Source of the DNA: Enterobacter cloacae complex sp. R_G8
GTDB taxonomy: Bacteria; Pseudomonadota; Gammaproteobacteria; Enterobacterales; Enterobacteriaceae
Reading direction: 5' to 3'
Length of the DNA stretch: 64,000 bases
Assembly (NCBI RefSeq): GCF_024599795.1
Contig: NZ_CP102246.1
Coordinates: 4,650,001-4,714,000, forward strand
The stretch's first letter is position 1. The number at the start of each line of letters is the position of its first letter. Below the pieces are notes generated by a model that was given only the letters and a program-made list of their open reading frames with translations, ran no database searches and was not told the DNA's origin. Shown piece after piece: positions 49,503 to 61,426 of the stretch. Position numbers and translations under genes: made by a program.

Positions 49503-50531
49503 ATGGCGCATATTGTAACCCTAAACACCCCGTCCAGAGAAGATTGGTTATCGCAACTTGCCGATGTAATCACCAGTCCTGATGAATTGCTACGTCTTCT
49601 TGAGCTCGAACAGCATACCGATTTGCTGGCCGGCCGGGAGGCGAAGCGACTTTTCGCCCTGCGTGTTCCCCGCGCGTTTGTTGCTCGTATGGAGAAAGGT
49701 AATCCTGACGATCCATTATTAAAACAGACGCTTACCTCGCAGGAAGAGTTCATTACGGCACCGGGCTACAGCACCGATCCGCTGGAAGAGCAGAACAGTG
49801 TGGTACCGGGTTTGCTGCACAAGTATCTGAATCGCGCCCTGCTGCTGGTGAAAGGCGGCTGTGCGGTAAATTGTCGTTATTGCTTCCGTCGACACTTCCC
49901 GTATGCCGAAAATCAGGGAAATAAACGCAACTGGCAGGTCGCACTGGACTATATCGCCGCCCATCAGGAACTGGATGAGATTATTTTTTCCGGCGGCGAT
50001 CCGCTGATGGCGAAAGATCATGAGCTGGACTGGCTGCTGACCCAGCTTGAAGCCATCCCGCATATTAAGCGTCTGCGCATTCACAGCCGTCTGCCGATTG
50101 TCATTCCGGCGCGAATCACTGACGGACTGGTCTCCCGCCTGGAGCAATCTCGTTTGCAGGTGCTGCTGGTGAATCATATCAATCACGCCAATGAAATTGA
50201 TGATGCTTTTCGTGCCGCAATGGTGCGTTTGCGTAAGGCAGGCGTGACGCTGCTGAACCAGAGCGTGTTGCTGCGCGGCGTGAATAATAATGCCCGCGTG
50301 CTGGCGGACCTCAGCAACGCCCTGTTTGATGCGGGGGTGATGCCCTATTACCTGCACGTACTGGATCGCGTTCAGGGCGCAGCGCATTTCATGGTGACGG
50401 ATGAAGAAGCGCGGCAGATCGTGCGTGAACTGTTAACGCTGGTGTCAGGCTATATGGTGCCGAAGCTGGCACGTGAGATTGGCGGTGAACCGAGCAAGAC
50501 GCCGCTGGATTTACAGCTAAGGCAGAGCTAG
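49503..50531 (+). CDS. epmB: EF-P-related lysine 2,3-aminomutase EpmB
   Basis: Encodes 342 residues, a radical-SAM enzyme with CxxxCxxC cluster motif [16 protein letters not shown] and a C-terminal PLP-binding region. It converts (S)-alpha-lysine to (R)-beta-lysine for EF-P modification by EpmA. It diverges from efp by about 40 bp, so the two probably share a control region. Length equals E. coli YjeK/EpmB. Confidence 0.96.
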   Translation: MAHIVTLNTPSREDWLSQLADVITSPDELLRLLELEQHTDLLAGREAKRLFALRVPRAFVARMEKGNPDDPLLKQTLTSQEEFITAPGYSTDPLEEQNSVVPGLLHKYLNRALLLVKGGCAVNCRYCFRRHFPYAENQGNKRNWQVALDYIAAHQELDEIIFSGGDPLMAKDHELDWLLTQLEAIPHIKRLRIHSRLPIVIPARITDGLVSRLEQSRLQVLLVNHINHANEIDDAFRAAMVRLRKAGVTLLNQSVLLRGVNNNARVLADLSNALFDAGVMPYYLHVLDRVQGAAHFMVTDEEARQIVRELLTLVSGYMVPKLAREIGGEPSKTPLDLQLRQS

Positions 50532-50547
50532 TTTCCCTTCAGCCTAA

Positions 50548-50568
50548 CCCTCTCCCACAGGGAGAGGG
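50548..50568. repeat. REP-type palindrome, CCCTCTCCC family
   Basis: CCCTCTCCC (50548-50556), loop ACA and GGGAGAGGG (50560-50568) lie between the convergent epmB and yjeI. Fourth copy of the family in the window. Confidence 0.75.
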
Positions 50569-50578
50569 AAAAAGGCAA

Positions 50579-50932
50579 TCAGTTCGGGCACTTATAGACC
50601 TGGCCATTCATTTGGCTGGCGGTTGGCACAAAGCTGGACAACATACCCTGCGTCGGGCTGCTTACCCCGTAAATCACGTTGCCGCCCATCGCTGCAGCCT
50701 GGTTACGCAGGGCATTTGCTGCACCACGCATAGAGCCACCCTCTTCGCCATGCTGGCCCGACATCCAGTTGCTTTGCTCACCGGTTGCCGTGCCTAAAAA
50801 CTGGCACTCGTTACCCGGCTTATCTTCAACAAAGCGAACGCCCTGACCCGCTGCAGACAGCTCATTGCTGGAGCTACAACCCGCCAGCAGCAATGCTGCT
50901 CCTACGATCCCTGCACAGACTTTTACGCGCAT
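50579..50932 (-). CDS. yjeI: YjeI-like lipoprotein (DUF4156)
   Basis: Encodes 117 residues: MRVKVCAGIVGAALLLAGC with the lipobox, then a DUF4156 domain containing HGEEGGSMRGAANALRNQ and ending QVYKCPN. The function is unknown. The ATG at 50932 gives the usual length; a longer upstream frame is not supported. It lies between epmB and groL, as in E. coli. Confidence 0.9.
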   Translation of the reverse strand: MRVKVCAGIVGAALLLAGCSSSNELSAAGQGVRFVEDKPGNECQFLGTATGEQSNWMSGQHGEEGGSMRGAANALRNQAAAMGGNVIYGVSSPTQGMLSSFVPTASQMNGQVYKCPN

Positions 50933-51006
50933 GTTATTCCTCGTTTTCAATAAGCTGGACAATAGTTGTCCGTGTGTAAACCTTATACTAAAAAGATGAC
51001 CAAAAG

Positions 51007-51041
51007 AAAAACCCCCGAGCATTTCTGCCCGGGGGTTTTTC
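51007..51041. terminator. Strong terminator after groL
   Basis: AAAAACCCCCG and CGGGGGTTTTT (starting about 51007 and ending about 51040) form a long stem with A-tracts and T-tracts on both flanks. It ends groSL on the minus strand and can also work in the opposite direction. Confidence 0.85.
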
Positions 51042-51066
51042 ACATTCTACGACATAAAGCGCACGA

Positions 51067-52725
<1,659 letters not shown>

Positions 52726-52744
52726 TCAAATTCTCGTGCGTAAA

Positions 52745-53176
<432 letters not shown>

Positions 53177-53216
53177 TTACCATCGCCTCTCTTTGAGTGG
53201 TGGCGGGACGATGTCA

Positions 53217-54437
53217 ATGAGTGGACTCAAGCAGGAGTTGGGGCTGGCGCAGGGGGTTGGTCTGCTCTCAACCTCTTTGTTAGGTACAGGGGTGTTTGCG
53301 GTGCCTGCACTGGCGGCGCTGGTTGCTGGAAATAACAGCCTGTGGGCATGGCCGGTGCTGATTGTGCTCGTCTTCCCCGTCGCGATTGTGTTCGCCGTAC
53401 TGGGGCGACATTTTCCCAGCGCGGGCGGTGTGGCGCACTTTGTCGGCATGGCGTTTGGCCCCCGTCTGCAACGTGTCACCGGCTGGCTGTTCCTTTCTGT
53501 GATCCCGGTGGGTCTGCCTGCGGCGCTGCATATCGCCACCGGTTTTGGTCAGGCGCTTTTTGGCTGGCGCGACGAAGCTCTGCTCCTGGCCGAGCTGGGT
53601 ACACTGGCTCTCGTCTGGTGGGTTGGCTCACGCGGGGCCAGTTCCAGCGCCAACCTGCAAACGATCGTTGCGGTGCTGATTGTCGCGCTGATTGCCGCAA
53701 TCTGGTGGGCGGGTGATATTACCGTGGCAGAAATTCCGTTCCCGGCAGTGAAAGATATTGATCATTCGCAGCTGTTCGCTGCGCTTTCAGTCATGTTCTG
53801 GTGTTTTGTCGGCCTGGAAGCGTTCGCCCATCTGGCCTCTGAGTTCAAGCATCCCGAGCGCGATTTTCCGCGTGCCCTGATGATTGGCCTGTTGCTGGCA
53901 GGCACCGTGTACTGGGCCTGTACCGTGCTGGTGCTGCACTTTGACGCATACGGTGCAGATAACGCGGCCGCCGCTTCGCTACCGGGGATTGTGGTGGAGC
54001 TGTTTGGTGTAAAAGCGCTCTGGGTGGCCTGCGTGATTGGCTATCTGGCCTGTTTTGCCAGCCTGAATATTTACATCCAGAGCTTTGCGCGGCTGGTGTG
54101 GTCACAGGCGCGCGATAAACCGGCGAGTCGTCTTGCGCAGTTGTCTAAACGTCAGTTGCCGTTGAATGCGCTTAATACCGTGCTGGGGAGTTGCGTCCTG
54201 AGCACATTGTGTATTTACGCGCTGAAGATCAATCTGGACGCGCTAATCATCTACGCCAACGGCATATTTATTATGATCTACTTGCTGTGCATGCTGGCGG
54301 GTTGTCGTCTGCTGAAAGGTCGCTATAAAGCACTGGCGGTTGTCGGGGGAGTGCTTTGCCTGCTGCTACTGGCGATGGTGGGCTGGAAGAGTGTGTACGC
54401 CGTCGTCATGCTGGCCGGGCTGTGGGTGGCGCTGTAG
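53217..54437 (+). CDS. yjeH: L-methionine/branched-chain amino acid exporter YjeH
   Basis: Encodes 406 residues of an APC-superfamily transporter with about 11-12 helices, beginning MSGLKQELGLAQGVGLLSTS. E. coli YjeH exports methionine and branched-chain amino acids. The protein stops after AGLWVAL, about 12 residues short of the E. coli protein as I remember it, losing only the hydrophilic tail. An ATG two codons upstream (53211) is an alternative. It diverges from groSL. Confidence 0.92.
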   Translation: MSGLKQELGLAQGVGLLSTSLLGTGVFAVPALAALVAGNNSLWAWPVLIVLVFPVAIVFAVLGRHFPSAGGVAHFVGMAFGPRLQRVTGWLFLSVIPVGLPAALHIATGFGQALFGWRDEALLLAELGTLALVWWVGSRGASSSANLQTIVAVLIVALIAAIWWAGDITVAEIPFPAVKDIDHSQLFAALSVMFWCFVGLEAFAHLASEFKHPERDFPRALMIGLLLAGTVYWACTVLVLHFDAYGADNAAAASLPGIVVELFGVKALWVACVIGYLACFASLNIYIQSFARLVWSQARDKPASRLAQLSKRQLPLNALNTVLGSCVLSTLCIYALKINLDALIIYANGIFIMIYLLCMLAGCRLLKGRYKALAVVGGVLCLLLLAMVGWKSVYAVVMLAGLWVAL

Positions 54438-54466
54438 TAGGCCCGGTAAGCGAAGCGCCACCGGGC
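54438..54466. repeat. REP element between yjeH and fxsA
   Basis: GCCCGGT (54441-54447) and ACCGGGC (54460-54466) flank AAGCGAAGCGCC, a typical REP palindrome between convergent genes. Confidence 0.75.
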
Positions 54467-54473
54467 AACAACA

Positions 54474-54938
54474 TCACCGATCGTCTTTATGATCTAAACG
54501 TTCGTGCTGGTCATCCTTACGCTGATACTCCCCTTCGAAGGTATCACCAGGCCCGGTGCTGAATCCGCCGCCCGGCATCCGGCTAAAGCGCAGATGCGGC
54601 AGCAGCTTCAGGGTCAGGTGTTTTTGCACCGGCGGCAACAGCAGCAGCAGACCGAGGAAGTCGGTGAAGAAGCCCGGCAGGATTAACAGCAGACCGGCAA
54701 TAATCAGCGATACGCTTTTGATCATCTCGGCCGCCGGACTCTCGCCTGCGGCCATCTTCTGCTGCATTAACAGGAAATTTTTGAAACCCTGATTACGTAC
54801 CAGCGACATGCCGATGACGGAGGTGAAAATCACCAGAATCAGCGTCAGCAGGACGCCCAGCACATGGGCGACCTGGATAAAAATGGAAATCTCAATGTAA
54901 ACATAGAGAAAGAAAGCAATAAACGGTATCCAGCGCAC
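54474..54938 (-). CDS. fxsA: FxsA family membrane protein
   Basis: Encodes 154 residues from a GTG at 54938 behind AGGAG (MRWIPFIAFFLYVYIEIS). Hydrophobic segments lie near 4-45 and 75-98, followed by a charged hydrophilic tail rich in Asp, Lys and His. FxsA overproduction relieves F-exclusion of phage T7 in E. coli; its normal role is unknown. It converges on yjeH and diverges from aspA. Confidence 0.92.
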   Translation of the reverse strand: MRWIPFIAFFLYVYIEISIFIQVAHVLGVLLTLILVIFTSVIGMSLVRNQGFKNFLLMQQKMAAGESPAAEMIKSVSLIIAGLLLILPGFFTDFLGLLLLLPPVQKHLTLKLLPHLRFSRMPGGGFSTGPGDTFEGEYQRKDDQHERLDHKDDR

Positions 54939-55273
54939 TGGCGTCTCCTGTGTGGCAGGTGCCTTTTGGCCCCTGTCTGAATGTGTTCGCGACACGCGTC
55001 TGTAAGAGATGAGGACGGTTAGCTAAAATTCAATCGGTTTGCACGGATATTTTTTTTGGAAATATTAAAGCGGTGACCCATTTCACAGATTAATAATTAT
55101 CATGGAATCGGGTCGATAATAAGTGATCCAGCTTACGGCAATTCGCTATCATCAGCATATGATCTCGAGCAATTGGCCGATTGAGGGAATAATCGTCGGT
55201 CAGAAAATATTCAAAACCACATAAATACTGTGTGTTTAGTACAATCCATCGGCAGCTTGAAAAGAAGGTTCAC
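54939..55273. promoter_or_regulatory. fxsA/aspA intergenic control region
   Basis: These 335 bp are AT-rich and hold no gene that I can support. AGTGATCCAGCTTACG near 55122 is an imperfect CRP-like site (TGTGA-N6-TCACA type), in line with catabolite control of aspA in E. coli. I cannot fix a promoter with confidence. Confidence 0.4.
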
Positions 55274-56710
55274 ATGTTAAACAACATTCGTATCGAAGAA
55301 GACTTGTTGGGTACCAGGGAAGTTCCAGCGGATGCCTACTACGGTGTCCACACTCTGAGAGCGATTGAAAACTTCTACATCAGCAACAGCAAAATCAGCG
55401 ACATTCCTGAGTTTGTCCGTGGCATGGTGATGGTGAAGAAAGCGGCAGCGCTGGCAAACAAAGAGCTGCAAACCATTCCTAAAAGCGCGGCAAATGCGAT
55501 TATCGCGGCCTGCGATGAAGTGCTGAACAACGGCAAATGCATGGACCAGTTCCCGGTTGACGTCTATCAGGGCGGCGCGGGTACCTCCGTCAACATGAAC
55601 ACCAACGAAGTACTGGCAAATATCGGCCTGGAGCTGATGGGTCACCAGAAAGGTGAATACCAGTACCTGAACCCGAACGATCACGTTAACAAATGTCAGT
55701 CCACCAACGACGCCTACCCAACCGGCTTCCGCATCGCGGTTTATGCCTCGGTTGTGAAACTGGTCGACGCCATCAACCAGCTGGGCGACGGCTTCCAGCG
55801 CAAAGCAGTTGAGTTCCAGGACATTCTGAAAATGGGTCGTACCCAGTTGCAGGACGCGGTGCCAATGACCCTCGGTCAGGAATTCCACGCGTTTAACGTG
55901 CTGCTGAACGAAGAGACGAAAAACCTGCTGCGCACCTCCGAGCTGCTGCTGGAAGTGAACCTGGGTGCTACCGCCATCGGTACGCGTCTGAACACGCCGG
56001 ACGGTTATCAGCAACTGGCGGTTCAGAAACTGGCTGAAGTCTCTAACCTGCCGGTCGTACCTGCAGAAGATCTGATTGAAGCCACCTCCGACTGCGGCGC
56101 CTACGTCATGGTACACAGCGCCCTGAAACGTCTGGCGGTGAAACTGTCCAAAATCTGTAATGACCTGCGCCTGCTCTCTTCCGGCCCACGCGCTGGCCTG
56201 AACGAAATCAACCTGCCTGAACTGCAGGCCGGTTCATCCATCATGCCAGCCAAAGTGAACCCGGTCGTGCCAGAAGTGGTGAACCAGGTTTGCTTCAAGG
56301 TTATTGGTAACGATACGACCGTGACCATGGCCTCTGAAGCCGGTCAGCTGCAGCTGAACGTCATGGAGCCAGTGATTGGCCAGGCGATGTTCGAATCCAT
56401 TCACATCCTGACTAACGCTTGCTACAACCTGCTGGAAAAATGCGTTAACGGCATTACCGCGAATAAAGAAGTCTGTGAAGGCTACGTGTACAACTCCATC
56501 GGGATCGTCACCTACCTCAACCCGTTCATCGGCCACCATAACGGCGATATCGTCGGTAAGATTTGTGCCGAAACCGGTAAGAGCGTGCGTGAAGTCGTAC
56601 TGGAGCGCGGACTGTTGACCGAAGCCGAGCTGGACGATATCTTCTCGGCCCAGAACCTGATGCACCCGGCATATAAAGCGAAACGATATACCGATGAAAG
56701 CGAACAGTAA
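55274..56710 (+). CDS. aspA: Aspartate ammonia-lyase
   Basis: Encodes 478 residues, the E. coli length, beginning [20 protein letters not shown]. The fumarase/aspartase signature [12 protein letters not shown] is present. AspA converts L-aspartate to fumarate and ammonia, feeding fumarate respiration through FrdABCD encoded in this window. The ATG at 55274 begins the conserved protein; a GTG 14 codons upstream is less likely. dcuA follows after a terminator that probably allows partial read-through. Confidence 0.96.
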   Translation: MLNNIRIEEDLLGTREVPADAYYGVHTLRAIENFYISNSKISDIPEFVRGMVMVKKAAALANKELQTIPKSAANAIIAACDEVLNNGKCMDQFPVDVYQGGAGTSVNMNTNEVLANIGLELMGHQKGEYQYLNPNDHVNKCQSTNDAYPTGFRIAVYASVVKLVDAINQLGDGFQRKAVEFQDILKMGRTQLQDAVPMTLGQEFHAFNVLLNEETKNLLRTSELLLEVNLGATAIGTRLNTPDGYQQLAVQKLAEVSNLPVVPAEDLIEATSDCGAYVMVHSALKRLAVKLSKICNDLRLLSSGPRAGLNEINLPELQAGSSIMPAKVNPVVPEVVNQVCFKVIGNDTTVTMASEAGQLQLNVMEPVIGQAMFESIHILTNACYNLLEKCVNGITANKEVCEGYVYNSIGIVTYLNPFIGHHNGDIVGKICAETGKSVREVVLERGLLTEAELDDIFSAQNLMHPAYKAKRYTDESEQ

Positions 56711-56730
56711 CCGTTCAGGCTAAGCTTCCG

Positions 56731-56765
56731 AAAGGCACGTCACTTGTGACGTGCCTTTTTTCTTT
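56731..56765 (+). terminator. Terminator between aspA and dcuA
   Basis: AAAGGCACGTCAC (56731-56743) pairs with GTGACGTGCCTTT (56746-56758), followed by a T-rich run. A very strong intrinsic terminator. Confidence 0.9.
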
Positions 56766-56826
56766 TTAGGCGTTACCAAAATACAACAATTCAATATCAA
56801 CTTGTTAATAAGCAAGGCAGGTCCTT

Positions 56827-58128
56827 ATGTTTGGAGCAGAACTCGTCATCGTCCTGTTGGCGATTTATTTGGGAGCAAGACTCGGGGGTATCGGCATCGG
56901 TTTTGCCGGCGGTCTCGGGGTGCTCGTTCTTACCCTTATCTTTCAGATTAAACCCGGCGCAATCCCGTTTGACGTTATCGAAATCATCATGGCAGTTATT
57001 GCCGCTATCGCCGCCATGCAGGTGGCAGGCGGTATGGACTACCTGGTGAGTCTGGCGGAGCGTATGCTGCGCCGTCATCCTAAATACATTACCTTCCTTG
57101 CCCCGCTGGTGACCTGGTTTATGACCATTCTCGCCGGTACCGGTCACACTGCCTTTTCCACGCTGCCGGTGATTACCGAAGTGGCAAAAGAACAGGGTAT
57201 CCGTCCATCTCGCCCACTCTCTATTGCGGTGGTGGCCTCCCAGATCGCGATTACCGCCTCGCCTATCTCCGCGGCAGTGGTGTTCTTCGCCGGTATCCTG
57301 GAACCCATGGGCGTGAGCTATCTGACGCTGCTGGCGATCTGTATTCCGGTGACGTTGATTGCAGTCATGATCACCGCCGTGCTGTGTAACTTCCTCGGCG
57401 CTGAACTGAAAGACGATCCGGTTTATCAGGAACGTCTGGCCAAGGGCGAAGTGAGCCTGCGCGGTAGCCAGGTCTTCGAACTGAAGCCGCATGCGAAACG
57501 CTCCGTGGTGCTGTTCCTGATCGGTATCGTGGCGGTAATGTTCTACGCCACGGCCATCAGTGACACAGTAGGCCTCATTCAGAACCCGGTTCTGCCGCGT
57601 AACGAAGCGATTGTGGTATTCATGCTGACCATCGCCACCCTGATCAGCATCACCTGTAAAATCGATACCAGTGAAGTGCTGAATGCCAGCACCTTTAAAT
57701 CCGGTATGAGCGCCTGCGTGTGCGTGCTGGGTGTGGCATGGCTCGGTGATACCTTCGTAAAAGCGCACATCAGTGATATCCAGACCGTTGCGGGTGACCT
57801 GCTCCATAACTACCCATGGCTGCTGGCTGTGGTGCTGTTCTTTGCCGCGACACTGCTTTACTCTCAGGCCGCCACAACCAAAGCACTGATGCCTGCAGCG
57901 CTGATGCTGGGCGTAACGCCACTGACGGCCATTGCCTCGTTTGCTGCCGTTTCTGCCCTGTTCGTTCTGCCCACTTATCCAACCCTGCTGGCGGCGGTTG
58001 AAATGGATGACACCGGTTCAACCCGCATCGGTAAGTATGTGTTTAACCATGCGTTCCTGATCCCGGGTGTGGTCGCCATTACGCTGTGCGTGATCCTCGG
58101 CTTTATCATCGGCGGCGTCGTGCTGTAA
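56827..58128 (+). CDS. dcuA: C4-dicarboxylate antiporter DcuA
   Basis: Encodes 433 residues with 10 or more hydrophobic helices, beginning MFGAELVIVLLAIYLGARLGG and containing the Dcu segment SQIAITASPISAAVVF and VLGVAWLGDTFV. DcuA exchanges aspartate, fumarate or malate for succinate, supplying AspA and FrdABCD. Its place after aspA and before cutA is the conserved one. The sequence seems more diverged from E. coli DcuA than neighbouring proteins are, judged from memory. Confidence 0.92.
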   Translation: MFGAELVIVLLAIYLGARLGGIGIGFAGGLGVLVLTLIFQIKPGAIPFDVIEIIMAVIAAIAAMQVAGGMDYLVSLAERMLRRHPKYITFLAPLVTWFMTILAGTGHTAFSTLPVITEVAKEQGIRPSRPLSIAVVASQIAITASPISAAVVFFAGILEPMGVSYLTLLAICIPVTLIAVMITAVLCNFLGAELKDDPVYQERLAKGEVSLRGSQVFELKPHAKRSVVLFLIGIVAVMFYATAISDTVGLIQNPVLPRNEAIVVFMLTIATLISITCKIDTSEVLNASTFKSGMSACVCVLGVAWLGDTFVKAHISDIQTVAGDLLHNYPWLLAVVLFFAATLLYSQAATTKALMPAALMLGVTPLTAIASFAAVSALFVLPTYPTLLAAVEMDDTGSTRIGKYVFNHAFLIPGVVAITLCVILGFIIGGVVL

Positions 58129-58158
58129 ACCGCGCGTTGTTGTAAAAATAGTTAAAAT

Positions 58159-58182
58159 CGGGCCGCTCTGCGGCCCGTTTCA
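58159..58182 (+). terminator. Terminator after dcuA
   Basis: CGGGCCGC (58159-58166) and GCGGCCCG (58170-58177) form a GC stem followed by a short T-run, between dcuA and cutA. Confidence 0.75.
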
Positions 58183-58241
58183 TTAATGACCAATCGCCTT
58201 GCGTGATATAGTGATCCCTTTCGTGATGAGGAGGTCGACTT

Positions 58242-58565
58242 GTGAACACGCCTGATGCTGTTGTCGTACTGTGTACCGCCCCTGATGAAGCTTCCGCCCA
58301 GGATCTCGCCGCTAAAGTGTTGGCCGAAAAACTGGCCGCCTGTGTGACACTTCTCCCCGGAGCGACTTCCCTTTACTACTGGGAGGGCAAACTGGAGCAG
58401 GAGTATGAAGTCCAGATGTTGCTCAAAACCAACCCGGCAAATCAGCAGGCGCTCCTCGACTGCCTCAAATCTCATCATCCTTACCAAACCCCGGAGCTGC
58501 TGGTATTGCCAGTGCTCAACGGTGATAACGATTATCTCTCATGGCTCAACGTTTCCTTACGCTGA
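58242..58565 (+). CDS. cutA: Divalent-cation tolerance protein CutA
   Basis: Encodes 107 residues from a GTG at 58242 behind GGAGG. The CutA1 family core is [19 protein letters not shown], then [17 protein letters not shown] and the [15 protein letters not shown] segment. It forms trimers and is linked to copper tolerance, though the mechanism is unclear. Its end overlaps the dsbD start by 25 nt, so the two are translationally linked. Confidence 0.95.
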   Translation: MNTPDAVVVLCTAPDEASAQDLAAKVLAEKLAACVTLLPGATSLYYWEGKLEQEYEVQMLLKTNPANQQALLDCLKSHHPYQTPELLVLPVLNGDNDYLSWLNVSLR

Positions 58566-60241
58566 TCCTGCTGCTGTGCAGCACGTCAGTCTTTGCCGGG
58601 TTGTTTGACGCGCCCGGCCGTTCGAACTTTATTCCTGCCGATCAGGCATTCGTTTTCGATTTCCAGCAAAATCAGCATGACCTCAACCTCACCTGGCAGG
58701 TGAAAGAGGGCTATTACCTGTACCGTAAGCAGGTCAGTATCACACCCGCTCACGCAAGCGTGGGCGCGCTGCAACTGCCTGCGGGCGAATGGCACAAGGA
58801 CGAGTTTTACGGCAAAAGTGAAATCTATCGCCAGCGTTTAAGCGTGCCCGTCACGGTGAATCAGGCGGATAAAGGCGCCACGCTTACCGTCACTTACCAG
58901 GGGTGCGCCGATGCCGGATTCTGCTATCCCCCTGAGACGAAGATCGTTCCGCTCAGCGAAGTTAACGCGTCTGCCGCTACCGTTGCCCCTCCCCCTTCAG
59001 AGGCGAAACGTGAAGGTGAGCCTGCTGCAGGCCTTCCTTTCTCCGCCCTCTGGGCTTTACTGATTGGTATCGGCATCGCCTTCACGCCATGCGTGCTGCC
59101 CATGTACCCGCTGATCTCCGGAATAGTGCTGGGCGGAAAGCAGCGTCTTACCACCACCCGCGCGCTGCTGCTGGCCTTTATTTACGTGCAGGGAATGGCG
59201 TTAACCTATACGGCACTCGGCCTCGTGGTTGCGGCGGCCGGCTTACAATTCCAGGCGGCTCTCCAGCATCCTTATGTGCTTATCGGCCTGTCGGTGGTGT
59301 TTATCCTGCTGGCCTTGTCGATGTTTGGCCTCTTCACCCTGCAACTGCCGTCTTCCCTGCAAACCCGCTTAACGCTGCTCAGCAATCGCCAACAGGGGGG
59401 CTCAGCAGGTGGGGTGTTTGCGATGGGGGCTATTGCCGGTTTGATTTGCTCGCCCTGCACTACCGCACCGCTCAGCGCGATCCTGCTCTATATCGCCCAG
59501 AGCGGTAATATGTGGCTGGGCGGTGGTACGTTGTACCTGTACGCGCTGGGGATGGGTCTGCCGCTGATCCTGGTCACGGTCTTTGGTAACCGCCTGCTGC
59601 CGAAGAGCGGGCCGTGGATGGAGACGGTGAAAACCGCGTTTGGCTTTGTCATTCTGGCGCTGCCGGTATTCCTGCTGGAGCGTATTGTCGGTGATGTCTG
59701 GGGTATGCGCCTGTGGGCGATGCTCGGCGTGGCGTTCTTCAGTTGGGCATTTATCGTCAGTCTGGGGGCAAAAAGAGTCTGGATGCGTCTGGTGCAAATC
59801 CTCCTGCTCGCTGGCGCTCTGGTAAGCGTGCGTCCGCTACAGGACTGGGCATTTGGCCCCCCCGTGGGTCAGACCCAGGCGCATCTGAATTTCACTCAGA
59901 TTAAGAACGTGGATGAACTTAACAGCGCCCTGGCGCAGGCGCACGGCAAACCGGTGATGCTCGATCTCTATGCAGACTGGTGTGTCGCCTGCAAAGAGTT
60001 TGAAAAATACACCTTTAGCGACCCGCAGGTGCAGGGCGCGCTGAACGGGACCGTTCTGCTTCAGGCAAACGTGACCGCCAACAATGCGCAGGATAAAGCC
60101 CTGCTGAAGCAACTTAACGTGCTCGGCCTGCCAACCATTTTGTTCTTCAATGAACAGGGTGAAGAACAGCCGGGACAGCGTGTAACCGGGTTTATGGACG
60201 CGGCGGCTTTCAGCGCGCATTTGCGCGATCGCCAACCGTAA
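58541..60241 (+). CDS. dsbD: Thiol:disulfide interchange protein DsbD
   Basis: Encodes 566 residues: signal peptide (to SVFA near 19), the periplasmic alpha domain with [10 protein letters not shown], eight transmembrane helices holding the redox cysteines in [11 protein letters not shown] and [11 protein letters not shown], and a C-terminal thioredoxin domain with CVAC near 480 ([11 protein letters not shown]). DsbD moves electrons from cytoplasmic thioredoxin to DsbC, DsbG and CcmG. All cysteine pairs are intact. It overlaps cutA and is followed by yjdC. Confidence 0.96.
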   Translation: MAQRFLTLILLLCSTSVFAGLFDAPGRSNFIPADQAFVFDFQQNQHDLNLTWQVKEGYYLYRKQVSITPAHASVGALQLPAGEWHKDEFYGKSEIYRQRLSVPVTVNQADKGATLTVTYQGCADAGFCYPPETKIVPLSEVNASAATVAPPPSEAKREGEPAAGLPFSALWALLIGIGIAFTPCVLPMYPLISGIVLGGKQRLTTTRALLLAFIYVQGMALTYTALGLVVAAAGLQFQAALQHPYVLIGLSVVFILLALSMFGLFTLQLPSSLQTRLTLLSNRQQGGSAGGVFAMGAIAGLICSPCTTAPLSAILLYIAQSGNMWLGGGTLYLYALGMGLPLILVTVFGNRLLPKSGPWMETVKTAFGFVILALPVFLLERIVGDVWGMRLWAMLGVAFFSWAFIVSLGAKRVWMRLVQILLLAGALVSVRPLQDWAFGPPVGQTQAHLNFTQIKNVDELNSALAQAHGKPVMLDLYADWCVACKEFEKYTFSDPQVQGALNGTVLLQANVTANNAQDKALLKQLNVLGLPTILFFNEQGEEQPGQRVTGFMDAAAFSAHLRDRQP

Positions 60242-60289
60242 ACAACACTTTAAACGGGACAACCGTTGGGAATAACGGAGGAGAGAACC

Positions 60290-60865
60290 GTGCAACGCGA
60301 AGACGTACTGGGACAAGCCCTGCAATTACTTGAGATTCAAGGGATCGCCAGCACCACGCTTGAGATGGTAGCCGACCGTATCGATTACCCTCTGGATGAG
60401 CTTACGCGCTTCTGGCCCGATAAAGAGGCGCTGCTTTATGATGCCCTGCGCTATCTCAGCCAGCAGGTTGATGTCTGGCGCAGGCAGCTGATGTTGAATG
60501 AAGAGCTGAGCGCCGAACAGAAGCTGCTGGCGCGCTATACTGCGCTGACGGAATGTGTAAGTAACAACCGCTATCCGGGTTGTCTGTTTATCGCCGCCTG
60601 CACGTACTACCCCGATCCCGGCCATCCCATCCATCAGTTGGCGGATCAGCAAAAACGCGCGGCGCACGACTTCACCCACGAGCTGCTGACCACGCTTGAA
60701 GTGGATGACCCGGCTATGGTGGCGAAGCAAATGGAGCTGGTGCTGGAAGGCTGCCTGAGCCGTATGCTGGTGAACCGGAGTCAGGCCGATGTGGATACCG
60801 CTCACCGCCTGGCAGAGGACATTCTGCGCTTTGCCCAGTGCCGTATGGGCGGCGCGTTGACGTAA
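60290..60865 (+). CDS. yjdC: TetR-family regulator YjdC
   Basis: Encodes 191 residues from a GTG at 60290 behind GGAGG ([15 protein letters not shown]). The N-terminal helix-turn-helix is [20 protein letters not shown], and the C-terminal domain has the [18 protein letters not shown] segment. Targets and ligand are not established. It lies directly after dsbD and before tRNA-Phe, as in E. coli, and probably belongs to the cutA-dsbD transcript. Confidence 0.92.
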   Translation: MQREDVLGQALQLLEIQGIASTTLEMVADRIDYPLDELTRFWPDKEALLYDALRYLSQQVDVWRRQLMLNEELSAEQKLLARYTALTECVSNNRYPGCLFIAACTYYPDPGHPIHQLADQQKRAAHDFTHELLTTLEVDDPAMVAKQMELVLEGCLSRMLVNRSQADVDTAHRLAEDILRFAQCRMGGALT

Positions 60866-60945
60866 GCGTAATTTGACCTGTTTGCTTCAGAAGTCAGCAC
60901 ATTGCCGCAAACTTAAGCAGTTGAACAGCTTTTCCAGAAATAGTG

Positions 60946-60974
60946 TTGACGATCGGGTGGGATTGCGGTTTAAT
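60946..60974 (+). promoter_or_regulatory. Promoter of the tRNA-Phe gene
   Basis: TTGACG (60946-60951), 17 bp, TTTAAT (60969-60974), then a GC-rich discriminator (GCGCTCC) before the tRNA. A typical stable-RNA promoter. Confidence 0.82.
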
Positions 60975-60984
60975 GCGCTCCGTT

Positions 60985-61060
60985 GCCCGGATAGCTCAGT
61001 CGGTAGAGCAGGGGATTGAAAATCCCCGTGTCCTTGGTTCGATTCCGAGTCCGGGCACCA
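60985..61060 (+). tRNA. pheU: tRNA-Phe (GAA anticodon)
   Basis: A 76-nt cloverleaf starting GCCCGGATAGCTCAGTCGG with anticodon GAA in ATTGAAAAT and an encoded CCA end. It matches E. coli tRNA-Phe and lies after yjdC, the position of pheU. This tRNA is a known integration site for islands in enterobacteria, and accessory DNA follows here. Confidence 0.97.
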
Positions 61061-61070
61061 CTATTTAAAG

Positions 61071-61098
61071 AACCCAGCCTATGGCTGGGTTTTTGCTT
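61071..61098 (+). terminator. Terminator after tRNA-Phe
   Basis: AACCCAGCC (61071-61079) pairs with GGCTGGGTT (61083-61091) and is followed by TTTGCTTTT. Confidence 0.9.
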
Positions 61099-61426
61099 TT
61101 CAGCGCCAAAACACCGGGGGGCATTCCCCTCAGATGACTTTCAACGTCAAACTATTCACGCTTCCTCATCTACTCTCCATGGCCCCTCGGTGCATGATTC
61201 ACTCGAACGTAAAGCAGGGCATTCAGCTGCAATACAACAATATTATTTTGAATCAAAAAACATGGATTCATAAGTATTAATACAGAAACGTTAATACATT
61301 TATTGGGAATTTTCTTAAGGTCCCGCGAGATTATAATTAGTATTTTTCAAAAGTCTTAGATATATCTATTTGACTTCCGTGCCATTGTTGCAAATAAAAA
61401 TACCCCTTGTTAGAATGCAAATGTAA
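61099..61426. other. AT-rich intergenic stretch at the start of the accessory region
   Basis: About 330 bp with no gene that I can support. Base composition falls clearly compared with the core genes to the left. A short frame running out of the tRNA (to 61273) has no ribosome binding site and is not called. I see no second copy of the tRNA 3' end in the window. Confidence 0.5.

Noticed and set aside
61016..61273. 85-codon frame running out of tRNA-Phe
   Set aside because: It begins inside the tRNA, crosses the terminator and lacks a ribosome binding site.
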